NCBI GenBank assembly: GCA_933228675.1
Contig: OW121741.1
Span: forward strand, 113,780,123-113,844,122
Reading direction: 5' to 3'
Length of the DNA stretch: 64,000 bases
From: Stomorhina lunata
Lineage: Eukaryota; Arthropoda; Insecta; Diptera; Rhiniidae
The stretch's first letter is position 1; each line of letters opens with the position of its first letter. The position numbers and the translations under genes were made by a program. The notes under the pieces were generated by a model. That model searched no databases, was not told the DNA's origin, and worked only from the letters and a program-made list of their open reading frames with translations. Positions 1-10,132 of this stretch are shown here, one piece after another.

Positions 1-129
1 CGGAGAACTATATTAACAACCTTTAATGTAGTGAACTAAAGCGGGCAGCGAGTTTTTCCATAAGAACGATAAGAACGATAACAATTACTATAAAATAGCT
101 AAATATAGAATAAAAATGGCCACCCCTAA

Positions 130-268
130 TATTAGAAGAGGACGATCAAAACTTCGATGGCAAGACCAAGTTTAGGAAAATCTTTCAAAGCTTGGCCTAC
201 GAAATTGGAGAATATGCGCAAAAGATATGATAAAATATGCTCTGCCTTTGACCTTAATAGGTTGTTAA
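130..268 (+). pseudogene. LINE ORF2 C-terminal tail relic
   Basis: Read in the plus frame starting near 130, the DNA gives an RRGRSKLRWQDQV block, one in-frame stop, then SKLGLRNWRICAKD. From general knowledge this resembles the basic, tryptophan-containing tail found after the reverse transcriptase of some insect non-LTR retrotransposons (RTE/jockey-like). No reverse transcriptase motif lies upstream, so this is a 5'-truncated, decayed end. The same block recurs twice near 36 kb in this window, which shows it is a dispersed repeat and not a host gene. The clade is uncertain. Confidence 0.45.
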
Positions 269-612
269 TACAGGCCATATAAGTAAGTGAAGTATATTTG
301 TTTGGATAATAATTATAGACAGTTAAAAAGTGCACTGTTGAACCGATCATTTGATACAAACTACATAAAATATGATTTGTTCTCTAGGGTTATTAAAAGA
401 TTTAAAGCCAAAAGTTTCAGAATTCAAACCAATTTCGCATAAAATTGTTCCATAGGTATTTACTTACATGCATAAATATACAAAGGATAATTTGTGTGTA
501 AATATAAATGTATGTATTTCAGTATTTGCAGAATTCTATTGTACACATTCCTTTATATTTATTCTGGTTGTCATAAATAAAATTATTTGTACTTATTTAT
601 ATTGTATATATA

Positions 613-1856
613 TCGGGTGTTTTTTATTGAGGTATAGAACTTTAAGTTGGCATCACTTTTTTAACTGGCGGCCATTTTGTCAGCTGTCAAGTGATTAATA
701 TTTAGTTTAATTTGCCATTTCATCATAAACAGGTTGACAACGCTTGCAAATCGTGCAAATTTATTTCGAAAATAATGGTTTAGTTCGCGAAGTTTACCGC
801 AAGCTCCGTCCATTTTATGGTCGACATAATCGTCCATCAGAGCAATTAATTCGGTTAACCATGGATCGTTTTCGAACTACGTTTACTCTATGTGATAATA
901 CGCATCCGCAGCGACGTCGAACAGTGCGCACCGAAGAAACAATTGCCGCTGTAGAGCAAAGTGTTGAAAAGGACCCGAATGAATCGATTCGCCATCGTGC
1001 ACAGCAATTGGAGCTTTGTCTATCAACTTTATGGAAGAATCTGCGCAAAGATCTTGGCTTGCGACCTTACAAGATCCAGCTTGTGCAAGAATTAAAGCCG
1101 CGAGACCATGCAATGCGTCGTGATTTTGGTGTATGGGCCGAAAATGACATTGATCTCGATGCTGATTTTCATCGCAAAATTTTGTTCAGTGATGAGGCTC
1201 ATTTTTGGTTGAATGGCTACGTCAACAAGCAAAATTACCGCATTTGGAGTGAAGAGAATCCACATGAGACCCTTGAGACGCCATTACATCCACAAAAACT
1301 GACTGTTTGGTGTGCTCTATGGGCTGGTGGAGTCATTGGGCCATACTTCCTCCGAAATAATGCTGGAGAGTCAGTTACCATAAATGGAGACCGGTATAGA
1401 GCCATGATAACCGACTATTTTGTTCCCCAATTGGATGGCATGAATGTGGATGAGTTGTGGTTCCAACAAGACGGCGCTACATGCCACACAGCGCACGTCA
1501 CAATTGATTTATTGAAAGAAACATTTGATGAGCGCATAATTTCGCGGAATGGACCTGTCAATTGGCCACCAAGATCGTGCGATTTGACACCATTGGATTG
1601 TTAGGGGACTTGGAAGCCAACATTCGTGGCGTTATTGCCAACATACGGCCCCATATGCTCGAAAAAGTAGTTGAAAATTGGACCTGTAGAATTGGCTTTA
1701 TTCGAGCCAGCCGCGGCGGCCACATGCCCGAAATCATATTTAAACATTAATGGCATAAAATTATCCTTCCAATAAAGCTAAATTGATGGACATTAAAACG
1801 ATTTTCTTGTGTTTTATTTCAATTCGAAGTTCTATACCTCTAAAAAAAACACCCAT
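613..1856 (+). mobile_element. mariner-like DNA transposon with TIRs and TA target sites
   Basis: The ends are inverted repeats of roughly 33 bp. The left end reads TCGGGTGTTTTTTATTGAGG and the right end, reverse-complemented, reads ATGGGTGTTTTTTTTAGAGG; both then continue with TATAGAACTT. The element is flanked by TA on each side (611-612 and 1857-1858), as expected for the IS630-Tc1-mariner superfamily. It is 1,244 bp long and carries one transposase frame on the plus strand, with an AATAAA polyadenylation-like signal near 1771. Ends and target site are well preserved while the coding frame is only lightly damaged, so the insertion is among the younger ones here. Confidence 0.88.
744..1750 (+). 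pseudogene. mariner-like transposase, start lost and C-terminus broken
   Basis: This would cut and paste the surrounding element by a DDE/D nuclease. The main frame, 744-1604, gives 286 residues: N-terminal helix-turn-helix regions (about residues 10-45 and 64-110), then a catalytic core. D150 lies in LFSDEAHFW and D243 in WFQQDGATCH. The third acid is D280 in SCDLTPLD (36 residues after D243, aligning with the mariner SPDLAPSD motif) or D285 (41 residues). The frame begins at TTG with an in-frame TGA just upstream at 735, so the true Met is lost. A TAG at 1602 cuts the protein where related copies read FLWG. An apparent deletion and frameshift puts the last part (residues such as LEANIRGVIANIRPHM and RGGHMPEIIF) in the frame 1562-1750. 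Probably inactive. Confidence 0.85.
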
Positions 1857-1858
1857 TA

Positions 1859-3244
1859 TATCACACAAATAGTATGATTTTACATAAAATGTTTTTATAT
1901 ACAAATAAATAAATATATATTTATTATAAATATATTTATTTGTGTATCATAAATTTGTATCTGTATGAATAGAAATATTCTCAAAATGGTTTACATTTCA
2001 CTTCAATTGAACACAAAAACTATGGCAAAGGCAGAAAAAAATGAATGAATAAATAAATAAAAATTCACAAATAAAAAACCACTCATACTCACAATTTGGC
2101 AGTGGTTTTTGCGAGTGTAAAACACAAATTGGTATAAACATAACGGAACCTGCCAACCACTGTTAAAATGACATGGAGCCAGTAAAGTGTATACACGGCT
2201 AAAATAATAAAAATCTATTAAAAAATTGAAGTAAAATTTAATCATACAAAAAATTCAGAAACCGAATTTTACCACAAAATTATATTATTTACAATTTCAG
2301 TGTTTAAAGAAGTTTTACAAAAATCCTATGTTTTATTTCCTTCTAACGAAATACTTATTGTAAATACTTTCCACTTTATGTTCATTCAAGCAGTCATACT
2401 CACAGCATACTGAGTTTCAACCATAAAACTTACCTGCTTAACAATTTTTCATTTCATTTAAATTATTCTGCTCTCCATATGCATAAATACCAACAAACAC
2501 AATACATACAGACATATGTACGCTTTTAGCCAAATGCCATATCCAACAAATTGACAACAACGACAGCCACAACCATGCCACCGCTGAAACCCACAACCAC
2601 CTGTCTTCTCCAACTAAGCGGGCTGGGGTGAGAAACTGCAAAATAAAACTAAAGAGGATGGCAAAAATTAAAATACCCTTAGTTATTTATTTGTTGATAT
2701 TTCCGCCAAAACCAAATTGTTTATGCTCTTAGTACAAGTGTTACTTTATTAACATGTTGTTTTATACAACATAGTTAGTTACTGCTAGTCAATGTTGTTT
2801 TATTTTCTGGTTATTGTTTATGTTTGGCAGGGTTTTTTGTTGTTACCCAGTTGGCCATGTCATTAAGACATCCTCGACGCTGCGTTTATTACTTGGACAT
2901 TGAACCTATATGACATATGAGTGACCGATAAATTATGTATCCCATGAATCAGATAAATTTCAACTACACTGCTCTGCAAAAATTCATTTTGTATCTTTCC
3001 TTTTAATAAAACTATACGGACTATATGGATCATGATGCGCTTAACTCAATTTTAAAATTGTTTCCATTTATTGAGACGAATATAATTAAGTAATATGACT
3101 TTAGGTTAATGTCCACCTTCAGTACTTGGCACAGTGGTATTACTTTATAGATCAAAGTGAAAGGAATGGAAAGAATAATTCTACAACGATGAAATTTTGT
3201 ATACATATTCAAGTTTATATAGAAAATAAAAATAAGAAAACTTT
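1859..3244. other. no gene seen
   Basis: AT-rich DNA. Around 1900-1944 is a loose AT inverted repeat built from AAATAAATATAT words. Short open frames on the minus strand at 2003-2245 and 2438-2641 have no recognisable domains and biased AT-driven composition, so I do not call them genes. Confidence 0.5.
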
Positions 3245-3435
3245 TAAAATTGGTTGACCCCTTGGGGTAGCCCCCCTGGACCTACATTTTTCCATGCATT
3301 TTTGCACTCAATTTACAGGTTGCAATTTTCGATAGAATTTGATGAATTTTGGTACGCATTATATTTTGATCTAGGGCCAGAGCCCTGAATATTTTTCCGA
3401 AAATCGGTTGGCTTCATATTATTGTCATAGATTGA
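3245..3435 (+). repeat. decayed internal block of DINE-B element
   Basis: The stretch matches, with many changes, the block seen in the better DINE-B copies: a GGACC..ACAT segment, then ACAGGTTGCAATTTT, then AATTTGATGAA and TTTGGTAC. Neither the 5' TATACCC end nor the 3' hairpin is present. It is an old fragment of the non-autonomous family described at 30409 and 41929. Confidence 0.5.
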
Positions 3436-3762
3436 AAAAAAAAAATGATATCTTCATTAATAACCCTTTTGCAGGGACTGAAAATAATAATTATTCTTGA
3501 ATTTTCAAAGAAAAAAATCAATCACATGGAAATATCGCAGAACTAATTTGAAAACATCATTTTGCTTGTTTTCCACTATATTTTCAGAAAATGACATGCT
3601 TTTTAAATTTTTGATTTTTATTATTTTTTTCAAAAATAATTTTTATTTTACGATTTTTATTTTTTTTGTCAAATATATTTGTCAAATTCTGACAAATATT
3701 TTTTTTTTGGCAAAAATATTTGTCAAGATCTGATTTTTATTTATTTTTAACAGAAATAATTG

Positions 3763-4016
3763 TTATTCTGAAATTTTGAAAATTTCGCATAAAAAAGAGA
3801 AATTTAGAAAATTTCTTCCATAAAAAAGGGAAATTTTGAAAATTTCTCATAAAAAAAGTAAAATTTTGAAAATTTCCCATAAAAAAGGGAAATTTTGAAA
3901 ATTTCCCATAAAAATAGGGAAATTTTGAAAATTTCCCATAAAAAAGGGAAATTTTGAAAATTTTACATAAAAAAGGGAAATTTTGAAAATTTCCCATAAA
4001 AAAGGAAAATTTTGAA
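3763..4016 (+). repeat. satellite array S1 (about 29-30 bp monomer)
   Basis: About eight tandem copies of a unit that alternates CCCATAAAAAAGGG with AAATTTTGAAAATTT. Each unit is a dyad, GGGAAATTTT-G-AAAATTTCCC. The open frames here (minus, 3737-4089, repeating GNFQNFPF) come only from the period and are not genes. It belongs to the same superfamily as the seven larger arrays in the window. Confidence 0.9.
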
Positions 4017-4020
4017 ATTT

Positions 4021-4204
4021 TTTTTTCAAATTCACATCTGACAATTGTCTATTGACAAAATTAATATTGCTATTTCTACTTAAAGGCAAAGCATTTAAAA
4101 GTTTACTATTTTATTGACCCTAGTATATTTAACCGATGTTGAGAGTTTACCTAATTCCGGGTCGGAAGCAAAATACTTCCGGAGGATAAGTAAGGATTTT
4201 GTCG
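4021..4204 (+). repeat. 185-bp dispersed repeat, left copy of an inverted pair
   Basis: This segment is about 90 percent identical to the reverse complement of 9636-9820. Shared landmarks are TTCAAATTCACATCTGACA, TTAAAGGCAAAGCATTTAAA, AACCGATGTTG, CCGGGTCG and ACTTCCGG, and GTAAGGATTTTGTCG at the inner edge. The two copies could be the long TIRs of one large composite unit, or two separate MITE copies. No transposase lies between them. Confidence 0.8.
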
Positions 4205-4205
4205 T

Positions 4206-4239
<34 letters not shown>

Positions 4240-4802
4240 TAGTTTCCACACAACATTCAAATTGTATCAAGGGGTACTTCTCCCAGACAATGAGCTGTAC
4301 CCGATTCTATTTTAAGAATGGTATATCTCCTGCTCCGAATGCCAAATGCATTAGTTAGAGAACTTTTATATAGCATAATACTCAATAACCAGTGGCTAAC
4401 TGAGTTATGGGGTGACCCACTTTTTTTTGGAAAATTTTAATTTGTAAAAGTCGTATTGGTTTGCAAAAAACAGGAGGATTATTTTTAGTCTCATGAAATG
4501 TTGTAACAAAGAAATCTGATCCGATAAAGAGCTTTTAAATATCTGCGACAAGAAACTTTCATGTGAATTAAGTTTTAAGAACTTTATCTATCAAATGAGT
4601 TTTAATTCCAAAAGTTTTAGTTCTTGAGTGATATGCTGCGTATACAATTAAAGAGACAAGCGGTTGTCTATGTAGTAAAATTATACTGAAATATCTACTT
4701 CAGAAATAAATAAACATCTATATTTCGATTTGACATCTCAAATAAACAGATGCCACTCTTAAGTACTTCCATCCGTCAACGAAGATGAAGCGTCAATTAT
4801 TT
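4205..4802. other. no gene seen
   Basis: After the TA run the DNA has no open frame of note and no repeat I recognise. Phrases such as CCCCATAACTCAGTTAGCCA near 4390-4410 (minus strand) do not match other parts of the window. Confidence 0.45.
4206..4232. repeat. (TA)n microsatellite
   Basis: An uninterrupted AT dinucleotide run directly abuts the inner edge of the 185-bp repeat. Confidence 0.95.
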
Positions 4803-5292
4803 CTATACCCACCATCAAAAAGAATTGGTCCAGTTTACATTTAACTAAAGCTACCATATAAAACACTTACGAAAATATTATAAATTGAACTTAAAATATA
4901 ACGAAACGGAAATAATTAATAAACTTTATTAGTATAAGAAATTCTTATATCAATGCTAGACAATGTGCAAAATTTTATCAAAATCGCTTACCATTTGACC
5001 ATATCTCCCATATTAAAACTTACGGAAACACAAAAATACCAAAAGTTAGAGGGTTGTGTCCGTCTGCCCGTTAAAGTGCGATAGCGCCTTAACGAATAGA
5101 GCTATATATAAAAACCACTCCTGGAAACCAAAGAAATATAACCTGTCAAAAGCTATTAAATTAGAAACTATGACAGCTATGGCCACTAAACAGGAGTAAG
5201 CTTTATATACATAAATACCAGCTAGTGTGTAAAATTTTGTGGCAATCGCTTAACATTTGGCTATAGTTCTTATATATATAACATCCTCTTTT
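4803..5292 (+). mobile_element. DINE-A fragment
   Basis: It begins with TATACCCACCATCAAAAAG, the 5' subterminal motif of the DINE-A family, then skips about 300 bp of the standard unit and continues with family blocks (CCATTTGACCATA, ACTTACGGAAACAC, GTCCGTCTGCCCGTTA, AGCGCCTTAACG). It runs without a 3' hairpin straight into the 5' end of the next unit. The join lies where the internal TTATATCCACAATCAAAAAG motif would be, which suggests recombination between that motif and the similar 5' terminus. Confidence 0.75.
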
Positions 5293-7120
5293 TATACCCA
5301 CCATCAAAAAGAATGGGGGGTATATTGAGATTGTCATTCCGTTTGTAATTTCCTTAATATTGGCTCAAAAATCAAAAACGATATATATTCTGAATCCTTA
5401 TGAAATTCTAAGACGATTGAGCGATGTCCGTCTGTCTGTCCGTCTGTCTGTCTGTCTGTCTGTCTGTTGAAATCACGATAACGCCTAAACGAAAGGAGCT
5501 AGCTCACTGAAACTTAGCAAAAACATTCTTCATTTATGAGAAAATTTTGCTATTGAAATTGGGCAAAATCGGTTAACATTTGACCATAGCTCCCGTATAA
5601 CCTCGTCAAGACTAGTCGCTTATTTGCTAATAACTGACAAATTATAATAGCTATGATGACAAAATTTGGTATCTAGAAGTTTTCCATAAGCACTAGGCAG
5701 CATATAAAATTTCATCGAAATCGGTTCACATTTAACCATAGCTCCCATATAAAAAACATACGGAAACAGCCAAAATTCCACCTGAAATTCACTTAAATGC
5801 CAATAAATGCTAAAATGTAATAGCTTTCGCCACCAAATTTAGCACAAATAAGTCTTATGTGAATACCAGCCAGTGTGCAAAATTTTGTCACAATCGGTCA
5901 CCATTTGACCATAGCTCCCATATAAAGAACTTACGGAAACACAAAAATACAAAAAGAAAAGGGGGTTTATGTCCGTCTGTCCGTTAGATAAAAGCGCGAT
6001 AGCGCCTTAACTGAAAGGGCTACAGCAACAAAATTTTGCAAAAGGAAGTCTTATGTGAATGCCAGTCAGTGTACAAAATTTTGTTACAATCGGTCACCAT
6101 TTGACCATAGCTCCCATATAAAAAACTTACAGAAACCCAAAAATACAAAAAGAAAAGGAGATTTATGTCCGTCTGTCCGTCAGATAAAAGCGCGACAGCT
6201 CCTTAACTACAAAAGCTAGAGAGACAAAATTTTACAAAAGTATTTCCGATATGTAACAAAAGTTGTGTACTGAAAATGGGCGAAATCGGTTCACATTTAG
6301 TTAGAGCTCCCATATAACCCCGCCCCGGGAAACACATAAATGCTGATAAATTGAGTACAATTGTGATAGCTATGACGACTAAATTTAGTATAGCAAAGTT
6401 TTATGCAACTATTGGTCAGTATATCAAATTTTATAGGAATTGGTCCATATTTGACTATAGCTTTCATATAAAAAACACTCCCGGAAACCAAAAAATGTTT
6501 AGCAAGGACCAGTTAAAAGCTATTAAATTAGAAGCTGTGACAGCTATTGCCACTAAATTTTGCAAGAATAAGCCCTGTATAAATACCAGCCAGTGTGTGA
6601 AATTTTGTTACAATCGGTCAACATTTGGCTATAATTCTTATATATTTATATTACATCCCCTTTTTTATATCTACAGTCAAAATGATTCGGAAGTACAAGC
6701 AGAATATTAAGATTATGTATATGGTAGATGCATTAGGAACTCCTAACAAAATATATGGACCTGTCGTATTACTATCAACTTCTTTATCTTAACTTAATAT
6801 TAAGCTAAACGAAAAGTATTTAACAACTTATTAATGTAAAACCATACCCGGTTACGATAACGAATTTTTTTCAAATTAAATAAATACTAGGGAAACCACT
6901 TACACACTTTTGAATGTTGAACTTTAAAGCTACTGCAACCGAAGTTATTCCAAATATTTTACCAACAATACCAACTAGCGTAACAACTTTTTTCCAATTT
7001 GGTCCACGTTTTGAATTTGCTGCAGCCTCGTAGATATATGAGATATGTTTCTAAATTTAACACAACTTGATGGTGGGTATATAAGATTCGGCACAGCCGA
7101 ATATAACACTCTTTCTTGTT
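5293..7120 (+). mobile_element. DINE-A unit, full length (DINE-1/Helentron-like, non-autonomous)
   Basis: The 5' end is TATACCCACCATCAA. Then come a GTCC/GTCT run at about 5425-5467 and a series of degenerate internal repeats (CCATTTGACCATAGCTCCCA, ACGGAAACACAAAAATAC). The 3' subterminal inverted copy is TTGATGGTGGGTATA. It is followed by a hairpin, ATTCGGCACAGCCGAAT, and the end CTTTCTTGTT. This order (subterminal inverted repeats, tetranucleotide run, 3' stem-loop, CTTGTT end) is that of Drosophila DINE-1/INE-1 elements, which are Helentron-dependent rolling-circle elements. It encodes no protein; the frames at 6351-6710 and nearby are chance. Confidence 0.85.
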
Positions 7121-7582
7121 ATATCTACAATCAAAAAGATTTGGAGATAAATTTAGTATATAAATTAAATAGCTATCAATCTATGTTTGGTCCAGACTTT
7201 ATAACGGTGAATGCATTTTAAACTCCTAGAAAAACATACGGACCTACCGTATAACTATCAACTTGTTTGGCCTAGAGTTTAAGCACAACGAAAAGTATTT
7301 AGCAGTTTATTAATGTAATGTGAGATCAAATTATGTGCAAAGTAAATACCAGGAATACCGCTAAGATACTTTTAAATGTTGAACTATAAAGCTACTGCAA
7401 TCGAATTTAGTCCAAATATTTCACCAACAATACCAACAAAAGTAACAAATGTTTTCGAATTTGGTCCATATTTTGAATTAGCTGCACCATCTTAGATATA
7501 AGAGATAAATTTCTAAATTTAACACAACTTGATGGTGGGTATATAAGATTCGGCACAGCCGAATAAAACACTCCTACTTGTT
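7121..7582 (+). mobile_element. DINE-A 3' end, tandem with previous unit
   Basis: Starting exactly after CTTGTT of the preceding unit, the DNA repeats the last part of DINE-A, from ATCTACAATCAAAAAGAT to a second TTGATGGTGGGTATA, a second ATTCGGCACAGCCGAAT hairpin and CTACTTGTTT. It is a partial tandem copy, as often reported for DINE/Helentron elements. Confidence 0.8.
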
Positions 7583-8169
7583 TCTAGCTCAGAAGATTAT
7601 TGAATATATATGTATTTATAATTTTTAAGCAATTAAAGAAGTTGGATTATTATTTAGTTTTCAATAAAAAAGATAAATTATTTTGTTATAAAGTTGTATT
7701 ATTTACTTATACAAGATCCTCGATGACTCAGCATTTCGTAATGATTCATTTTAGGATGACTCAGCTATATTATTACGAGTTAGCAGTAAAGAATAATTTA
7801 ACAGTTTTATGATGTATCAGCAGTTTAAGAATATATTTAGCCTTAGGATGACTTAGTAGTTTAAGTGAAATCAGCAGTTTTAGGATGACTCATCAATCTT
7901 TTTCTTTTTTGTAATTCAATATGAAAATTCCATATGAAATAAAGTTTTTAACTAAAATCTATCGACATAGCTGAAGTGCTAAGAAAGTGATACTGGCATC
8001 AAGCAGACATGTGGTGCAGAATCTTAAAAAAAGCCAGGATTTTGTTTCAGAATCTTAAATAAACATAGCTCTTGCCTGCTTCCATCCATTACCAAAGATA
8101 AAACTCCAAATTGTAGTTTACGTTCAACTGGAAATTTCATGGGATGTTGGGGAAATCACATTGATTTCC
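7583..8169. other. no gene seen; short GGATGACTCA repeats
   Basis: Between about 7720 and 7890 the word AGGATGACTCA or a near copy recurs four to five times at irregular spacing. The plus frame 7600-7812 covers part of it but has no domain. Nothing else is recognised. Confidence 0.4.
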
Positions 8170-8280
8170 GACCGACCGACCACAAATTTTATCAGCCATA
8201 GCGGCATGTTTCTCCAAATGATCTTCACTGTCTGATAAAATGACCTTCATTTGCGAAGGGAGTCGCTGCATCCAAAGTAA
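8170..8280 (-). pseudogene. gypsy-type retrotransposon gag relic
   Basis: On the minus strand the frame starting at 8280 reads LLWMQRLPSQMKVILSDSED and ends near AAMADKICGRS. The WxQRLP block followed some 25 residues later by a MADKI block is typical of the capsid region of Ty3/gypsy-type Gag in arthropods (family knowledge). Only about 37 residues are open. No protease, reverse transcriptase or LTR is visible nearby, and a reversed DINE-B copy begins 100 bp away. A dead fragment. The exact lineage cannot be told. Confidence 0.5.
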
Positions 8281-8378
8281 TTTCGAAATGTTTTCTGCAT
8301 ATCGTAGCAAGAATTAAAGAAGGCTGTAGCTAACAAAATTTTGACAAAACGTTTTTTTTTTGCATAATTTTTATAAGA

Positions 8379-9151
8379 AAAAATAAGTAAGATAGTGCTA
8401 TAGTCGGTCAAGCCCGACCATACGATATCCTTCACCACTAAGGTCAAAGGTGTTATTTTTCCTGTATAAAGACAAATATTTGCCATCATACAAACATATT
8501 CTCAAAACTTGTACATTTAAGCTGTTTCTGCCATTTGGACTTATATGTGAGGTAGGATCAAATGTGGACCGATTATCTCGAAATTTACCAAATAAATATT
8601 TTTTGTAACAACTGTAAACAAAAAATATGTATGAGAAAAATAAACTTAAAATTCTCATTATCATCGGATTTTCGAGCGTTTTAGTGAATTTTGTCTCATT
8701 TAGTGCATTTTGGGAAAAAATCTTGTATGGGAGCTATGGTCATATGTGAACCGATTTCAATGAAATTTGGTACAGTGATTTACATAGGCAGTATTTGCTT
8801 TAAATTTCATGAAAAAATATTGATTTGTGTGGCCAATATATCAATTCCGGGAAGTGGGACCTAGGGGAGGTACCATAAATAATGGATTTTGACGAATTTC
8901 AATAGCTATCAAAAAATGATATAAATTTCATCAAATTATCTTTAGAATTGCGGCCTGTAGTTTGACTACAAGGTTTACATGGGGGTCCAGCCAGCCAGAC
9001 GGACGGACGGACATCGCTAAATCGACTCAGAAAGTGATTCTAAGCTTATTGGTATACTAAAAGATGGGTCGAAGAGAAATATTTATATGCGTTACATACA
9101 TCAGCACAAACTTATAATACCCTTTTCGCCTATGGTGGTGAAGGGTATAAA
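8379..9151 (-). mobile_element. DINE-B unit in reverse orientation
   Basis: Read on the minus strand, the unit starts at 9151 with TATACCCTTCACCACCATAG, then GTTTGTGCTGATGTATGTAA, GATTTAGCGATGTCCGTCC, GGCTGGCTGGACCCCCAT and ATTTGATGAAATTTATATC. It ends with GGTCGGGCTTGACCGACTAT and CACTATCTTACTTATTTT near 8379. It has the same overall plan as DINE-A (TATACCC end, GTCC run, 3' hairpin GTCGGGCTTGACCGAC, CTTAC end), but the sequence is different. No coding capacity. Confidence 0.85.
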
Positions 9152-9635
9152 TACTCCGACGATTTTTCCCAGTCGCGTACTTCTATGATAAAAATATCAG
9201 ACAGTAAGAAGTAAGAAGTTTTCTGAATATTCTGTAAGAAGTTTTCCGAATATTCAGTTTTTTTCTAAGTTTAACTTCTATCAAATGGATAAAAAAAAAG
9301 TTTATCATTAAAAGATGAACAAAAACCAAAGACTATTTGGCCAACTTGGTATTGTTTATAACATACATTTAAACCACGAAGTTCTATTTGAAATTTAATT
9401 GTTATTATTTTTACCATATTATTCATATTATGTTACATTTATACTGGTAGGGGTCTGTATGCCGTGGCGGTACGTTATCTTTATATTGAGAAGTAAAATG
9501 GTGTTCGTAGTCATGGAGTTATAAAAGTTTTAACATGCAATAATTTTTTTAAGACCATTTAAATAGTGTTTTACAACTAAATAACTACATCTGATATTAT
9601 TTGTTTATTACCATCAGACCTATGGATACAATAAA
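9152..9635. other. no gene seen
   Basis: Unique-looking AT-rich DNA between a DINE-B end and the right-hand 185-bp repeat. It includes a small tandem of GTAAGAAGTTTTC words at about 9205-9250. No open frame or known element is recognised. Confidence 0.4.
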
Positions 9636-9820
9636 CGACAAAATCCTTACTTATTTTCCGGAAGTATTTTGCTTTCGACCCGGAATTAGGTAGACTCCCA
9701 ACATCGGTTAAATATACGAGGGTCAATAAAATGGTACATTTTTAAATGCTTTGCCTTTAAGTTGAAATAGCAACACTAATTTTGTCAACAGACAACTGTC
9801 AGATGTGAATTTGAAAAAAT
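9636..9820 (-). repeat. 185-bp dispersed repeat, right copy of an inverted pair
   Basis: Reverse complement of 4021-4204 with about 90 percent identity; see that entry. Here the inner edge reads CGACAAAATCCTTACTTATT and the outer edge ends AGATGTGAATTTGAAAAAAT. Confidence 0.8.
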
Positions 9821-10132
9821 GTATTTATTTAGTGTTTGTGCACATTAGGCACTATTTTTGCAAACCATGATAAGGACTGATACTATTTCCATGGAATAAA
9901 AGTAGTTTAAGGTTATGACTGTATAAGAACGAAAGATGCTGAACATTTTGTCTGTTGATATCTCTTCATCCGAAATCAAAGTTTTTTTTTAAATCGAAAA
10001 GCGATTCAAATTAAGATAATGGATGCTATCAATTTTGAATGCTAAATTTTTCGGTTTTATAACCGTGAACCAAACGTGGAATCACCTACATATTATGGAG
10101 ACAAAACAGCCGTCAAAAGAGCATATTTCTTT
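9821..10132. other. no gene seen
   Basis: About 310 bp of AT-rich DNA with no recognised element. The plus frame 10076-10324 crosses into the DINE-A copy and its GTCT run, so it is not a gene. Confidence 0.4.

Noticed and set aside
132..359. Minus-strand 75-residue frame
   Set aside because: It lies opposite the LINE tail relic, whose plus-strand reading makes better sense.
815..1113. Minus-strand frames of 76-77 residues within the mariner-like element
   Set aside because: They are shadows of the transposase frame on the plus strand.
3737..4089. Minus-strand open frames with repeated NFQNFPF residues
   Set aside because: They are the translation of the S1 tandem repeat. The residue period follows the repeat unit and there is no start context or domain.
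6351..6710. 119-residue plus frame
   Set aside because: It lies wholly inside the non-coding middle of a DINE-A unit and is not open in the other copies.
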